Part shown: positions 5,214 to 7,385 of the stretch, piece by piece
Layout: each line of letters opens with the position of its first letter
How positions within the stretch are numbered: position 1 is the stretch's first letter
Source: JBOGVZ01 sp050692985
Lineage (GTDB): Bacteria; Actinomycetota; UBA4738; CALAEC01
Direction of reading: 5' to 3'
Length of the DNA stretch: 7,385 bases
Assembly: GCA_050692985.1 (NCBI GenBank)
Contig: JBOGVZ010000015.1
Coordinates: 1 to 7,385, forward strand
Notes under the pieces: model-generated
What the model saw: the letters and a program-made list of their open reading frames with translations, nothing else
Told to the model about the DNA's origin: nothing
The model's database searches: none
Program-made: the position numbers and the translations under genes

Positions 5214-6073
5214 GGGGCCGGGCCGAGGTGCTGGCGTGGTTCGCTCCGCGCCGCCGCGCATATCCGTGGCGGGGAGCCCGCGATCCGTACCGGGTGCTGG
5301 TCAGCGAGATGATGCTCCAGCAGACCCAGGCCGCCCGGGTCGCGCCGGCGTACCGCTCCTTCGTGCGACGGTTCCCCACGATCCGGGCGCTGGCCCGGGC
5401 GTCCCGGGCGGACGTCGTTCGGGCCTGGGGTTCGCTCGGCTACAACCGGCGAGCGGTGGCACTCTCCGAGGCGGCTCGCACGGTGATGCGGGATCATCGC
5501 GGCCAGGTGCCCGCCGACCCCGAGGTGCTGGCCCAACTCCCCGGCGTGGGGCCGTACACGGCGGCCGCGGTGGCCTCGATCGGTCACGGGGTCCCGGTCC
5601 CGGCCGTCGACACGAACGTTCGACGGGTCGTGGCAAGGGCCAGGTTCGGCCGGGACGACGCCGTCCCGGCCGAGATCGAGGTCGCGGCCGCCGAGTGGCT
5701 CGATCGGGGCGCCCCCGGCTCGTGGAACCAGGCCCTCATGGATCTCGGCCGCGAGGTCTGCAGGCCGGTCCCGAGGTGCCAGGCGTGTCCGCTGTCGAGG
5801 ACGTGCCGGTTCCGGCTCCAGGGCTCGACACCCGTCCGACCCCAGCGCCGCCAGGCGCGGTTCGAGGGATCGCTCCGCCAGCTCCGCGGCGCGGTGATCC
5901 GCGATCTCCGAGGGGTGGAATCGACGACGCTGGCGGCGCTGGCCGGACGGCTGGGCCGTCCTCTCGCCGACGTGGCCTCGGCGGTCGCACGGCTGTCGGC
6001 CGAGGGCCTGGTCCTCGCTGGTCCCGCGGCCCTGGCCGGTCGAGGGTCCGGCCGGGTCCGCCTGGCCCCATAG
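5210..6073 (+). CDS. mutY: A/G-specific adenine DNA glycosylase MutY
   Basis: MutY removes adenine mispaired with 8-oxoguanine, the step that prevents G:C to T:A mutations. The 287 residues show Y-P-W-R-G near 18-22, the catalytic Glu33 in S-E-M-M-L-Q-Q-T-Q, L-G-Y-N-R-R-A at 76-82, the helix-hairpin-helix L-P-G-V-G-P-Y-T-A-A-A-V-A-S (110-123), the conserved Asp134 in V-D-T-N-V, N-Q-A-L-M-D-L-G (173-180), and four cysteines at 184, 190, 193 and 199 for a 4Fe-4S cluster. The first cysteine gap is five residues, whereas six is usual. The C-terminal part (R-F-E-G-S-L-R-Q-L-R-G, 217-227) matches the actinobacterial MutY tail and looks like a small winged-helix domain rather than the NUDIX-like 8-oxoguanine reader of E. 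coli MutY. The frame is open from 5123, but the ATG at 5210 gives the family N-terminus and an ATGA overlap with the lipoprotein gene. No ribosome-binding site is clear, so coupling is likely. Confidence 0.95.
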   Translation: MRGRAEVLAWFAPRRRAYPWRGARDPYRVLVSEMMLQQTQAARVAPAYRSFVRRFPTIRALARASRADVVRAWGSLGYNRRAVALSEAARTVMRDHRGQVPADPEVLAQLPGVGPYTAAAVASIGHGVPVPAVDTNVRRVVARARFGRDDAVPAEIEVAAAEWLDRGAPGSWNQALMDLGREVCRPVPRCQACPLSRTCRFRLQGSTPVRPQRRQARFEGSLRQLRGAVIRDLRGVESTTLAALAGRLGRPLADVASAVARLSAEGLVLAGPAALAGRGSGRVRLAP

Positions 6074-6091
6074 CTCGTCGGCGGGGCGTCA

Positions 6092-6097
6092 TACGAT
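6092..6097 (+). promoter_or_regulatory. Possible -10 element for the lhr gene
   Basis: TACGAT fits TAnnnT and ends 9 bases before the ATG at 6107, which would give a leaderless or near-leaderless transcript starting in the 33-base gap after mutY. The only purine stretch near the start (GGAG, 6102-6105) is one base from the ATG and too close to serve as a normal ribosome-binding site. No -35 is evident, so read-through from mutY is an alternative. Confidence 0.35.
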
Positions 6098-6106
6098 GGC
6101 CGGAGC

Positions 6107-7385
6107 ATGAGCGACGCGTCCGCGGTCCTCGGCGATCTCGCGGGGACCTGGTTCCGGGAGACCTTCGGCGAGCCCACCCCGGCCCAGGACCTGGCCTGGC
6201 CGGCCCTGGCCGGGGGCGAGTCGGCGCTGGTGGTGGCCCCCACCGGGTCGGGGAAGACCCTGGCGGCCTTCCTGGTGTTCCTGGACCGCCTGGCCCGTGA
6301 GCCGACGAACGAAGCCGGGGTTCGGCTCCTGTACGTCACCCCGTTGAAGGCGCTGGGCAACGACATCCACCGCAACCTCGAGGTGCCGCTGGCCGGCATG
6401 GAGGAGATCGCGGAGCGCCTGGGCCGGCCCGCCCCCGGCATCTCCATGGGGATCCGGACCGGCGACACTCCGCAGCGGGAGCGGGAGCGCCTGGTACGCC
6501 GGCCGCCGGACGTGCTCATCACCACCCCCGAGTCGCTGTACCTGATGCTCACGTCGGAGCGGGCGGCGGCCACGCTGTCGGGGGTCGAGGCCGTGATCGT
6601 CGACGAGGTTCACGCTCTGGCCCCGAACAAGCGAGGCGCCCACCTGGCCGTGTCGCTGGAGCGGCTGGCGTGGCTGACCGGACGGCCGTACCAGCGCGTG
6701 GGGCTGTCGGCCACGGTGAGGCCCGCGGATCGGGTGGCCGCGTGGCTGGGGGGCCGTGAGCAGGGAGCGGGCAGGCCTGTCCGGGTCCTGGACTCCGGAG
6801 GACGGAAGGAGATCGATCTCACGGTCGAGGCCCCGGTGGAGGACTTCCGGGAGCTGCCGGGGGAGAGCGTGTGGCCGAGCGTGTGGGACGAGCTCCACGA
6901 CCTCGTCCGGAGCCATCGCTCCACGCTGATCTTCGTGAACAACCGGGCCCTGGCCGAGCGCACCGCCCGGCACGTCAACGAGCGGGCCGGCGAGGTCCTG
7001 TGCCGGGTCCACCACGGCAGCGTGTCGCGGGAGAAGCGGTTCGAGGTGGAGGAGCAGCTGAAGCGGGGGGAGCTCCCCGGCCTGGTGTCCACCTCGTCGC
7101 TGGAGCTCGGGATCGACATCGGGGCCATCGACTTGGTGGTGCAGATCGAGAGCCCCAAGAGCGTGACCGCCGGCCTCCAGCGGGTGGGACGAGCCGGCCA
7201 CCTGGTCGGCGAGGTGGCTACCGGACGGATCGTCCCGAAGTACCGGCCGGACCTGGTCGACGCCGCGGCGGTGGCCAGGGGGATGCTGCGCCGCGAGGTC
7301 GAGACCACCGAGATCCCCGAGGGATGCCTCGACGTGCTGGCCCAGCACCTGGCCAGCGCGGCCAGCTCGGGGTCGTGGACCGCCC
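6107..7385 (+). CDS. lhr: Lhr-family ATP-dependent helicase (3' end outside window)
   Basis: The first 426 codons of a superfamily 2 helicase are present; the frame has no stop before the right edge. Motifs in order: P-T-P-A-Q (23-27), Walker A A-P-T-G-S-G-K-T (44-51), T-P-L-K-A-L (78-83), T-T-P-E-S-L (139-144), Walker B D-E-V-H (166-169), S-A-T (201-203), L-I-F-V-N-N-R (274-280), S-T-S-S-L-E-L-G-I-D-I-G (328-339) and Q-R-V-G-R-A-G-H (358-365). D-E-V-H with K-R-G-A-H-L (175-180), and G-R-I-V-P-K-Y-R-P-D-L-V (373-384) after motif VI, are typical of Lhr rather than other DEAD/DEAH helicases. Lhr proteins translocate 3' to 5' on single-stranded DNA, unwind RNA:DNA hybrids, and are linked to DNA damage responses in mycobacteria. 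The missing part should hold the winged-helix and Lhr-specific domains; family lengths run from about 850 (core) to 1500 residues. It follows mutY by 33 bases on the same strand. Confidence 0.95.
   Translation, partial: MSDASAVLGDLAGTWFRETFGEPTPAQDLAWPALAGGESALVVAPTGSGKTLAAFLVFLDRLAREPTNEAGVRLLYVTPLKALGNDIHRNLEVPLAGMEEIAERLGRPAPGISMGIRTGDTPQRERERLVRRPPDVLITTPESLYLMLTSERAAATLSGVEAVIVDEVHALAPNKRGAHLAVSLERLAWLTGRPYQRVGLSATVRPADRVAAWLGGREQGAGRPVRVLDSGGRKEIDLTVEAPVEDFRELPGESVWPSVWDELHDLVRSHRSTLIFVNNRALAERTARHVNERAGEVLCRVHHGSVSREKRFEVEEQLKRGELPGLVSTSSLELGIDIGAIDLVVQIESPKSVTAGLQRVGRAGHLVGEVATGRIVPKYRPDLVDAAAVARGMLRREVETTEIPEGCLDVLAQHLASAASSGSWTA

Noticed and set aside
4260..5379. Minus-strand frames opposite the DUF3618-like and lipoprotein genes
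   Set aside because: They have no family motifs, low-complexity composition, and no good start signals; they are shadows of the plus-strand genes.
6089..7348. A 419-codon minus-strand open frame opposite lhr
   Set aside because: The plus strand carries every helicase motif; the antisense translation is His/Gly/Pro/Arg-rich without recognisable domains.

Overview
The window is very GC-rich and reads as chromosomal DNA of a high-GC actinobacterium (Actinomycetota). The main pointers are a Holin-X (PF07332-like) protein next to a DUF3618-like protein, a luciferase-like monooxygenase (LLM) family oxidoreductase of the kind that often uses F420, a MutY without an obvious NUDIX-type C-terminal domain, and an Lhr-type helicase. 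I cannot assign a lower rank from sequence alone. No tRNA, rRNA, CRISPR, insertion sequence or prophage is visible. The dense packing and overlapping genes look like an ordinary, compact chromosome.

Layout. (1) 1-1052, plus strand: the 3' part of a membrane protein with a two-helix, pore-loop layout resembling a potassium channel but with a degenerate filter. (2) 1049-2447, minus strand: a likely two-gene operon, with a tandem-CBS-domain protein first and an LLM-class flavin/F420 oxidoreductase second. The oxidoreductase converges on gene 1, and the two stop codons share one CTAG. (3) 2448-2894: a regulatory stretch with a likely 38-residue minus-strand gene, a strong hairpin just after its stop, and an inverted repeat between it and the divergent membrane operon. 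(4) 2895-4498, plus strand: an envelope operon made of a YihY/BrkB-like protein joined in frame to a Holin-X domain, overlapped by a DUF3618-like protein. (5) 4524-6073, plus strand: a lipoprotein whose stop overlaps the start of mutY (ATGA). (6) 6107-7385, plus strand: the N-terminal 426 codons of an Lhr-family helicase, cut by the window edge.

How the genes fit together. YihY-like, Holin-X and DUF3618-like proteins are all small membrane proteins whose genes commonly sit together in actinobacteria, so this block probably serves the cell envelope, though no exact function is known. MutY (removal of adenine opposite 8-oxoguanine) and Lhr (a repair-linked 3'-5' helicase family) are adjacent and co-directional, which suggests a DNA repair neighbourhood. 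I see no convincing new defence or mobile system. The observations most worth checking are the in-frame YihY/Holin-X junction, which keeps a complete internal start signal, the shortened first spacing of the MutY iron-sulfur motif, the degenerate pore signature in gene 1, and the small ORF with its own hairpin.
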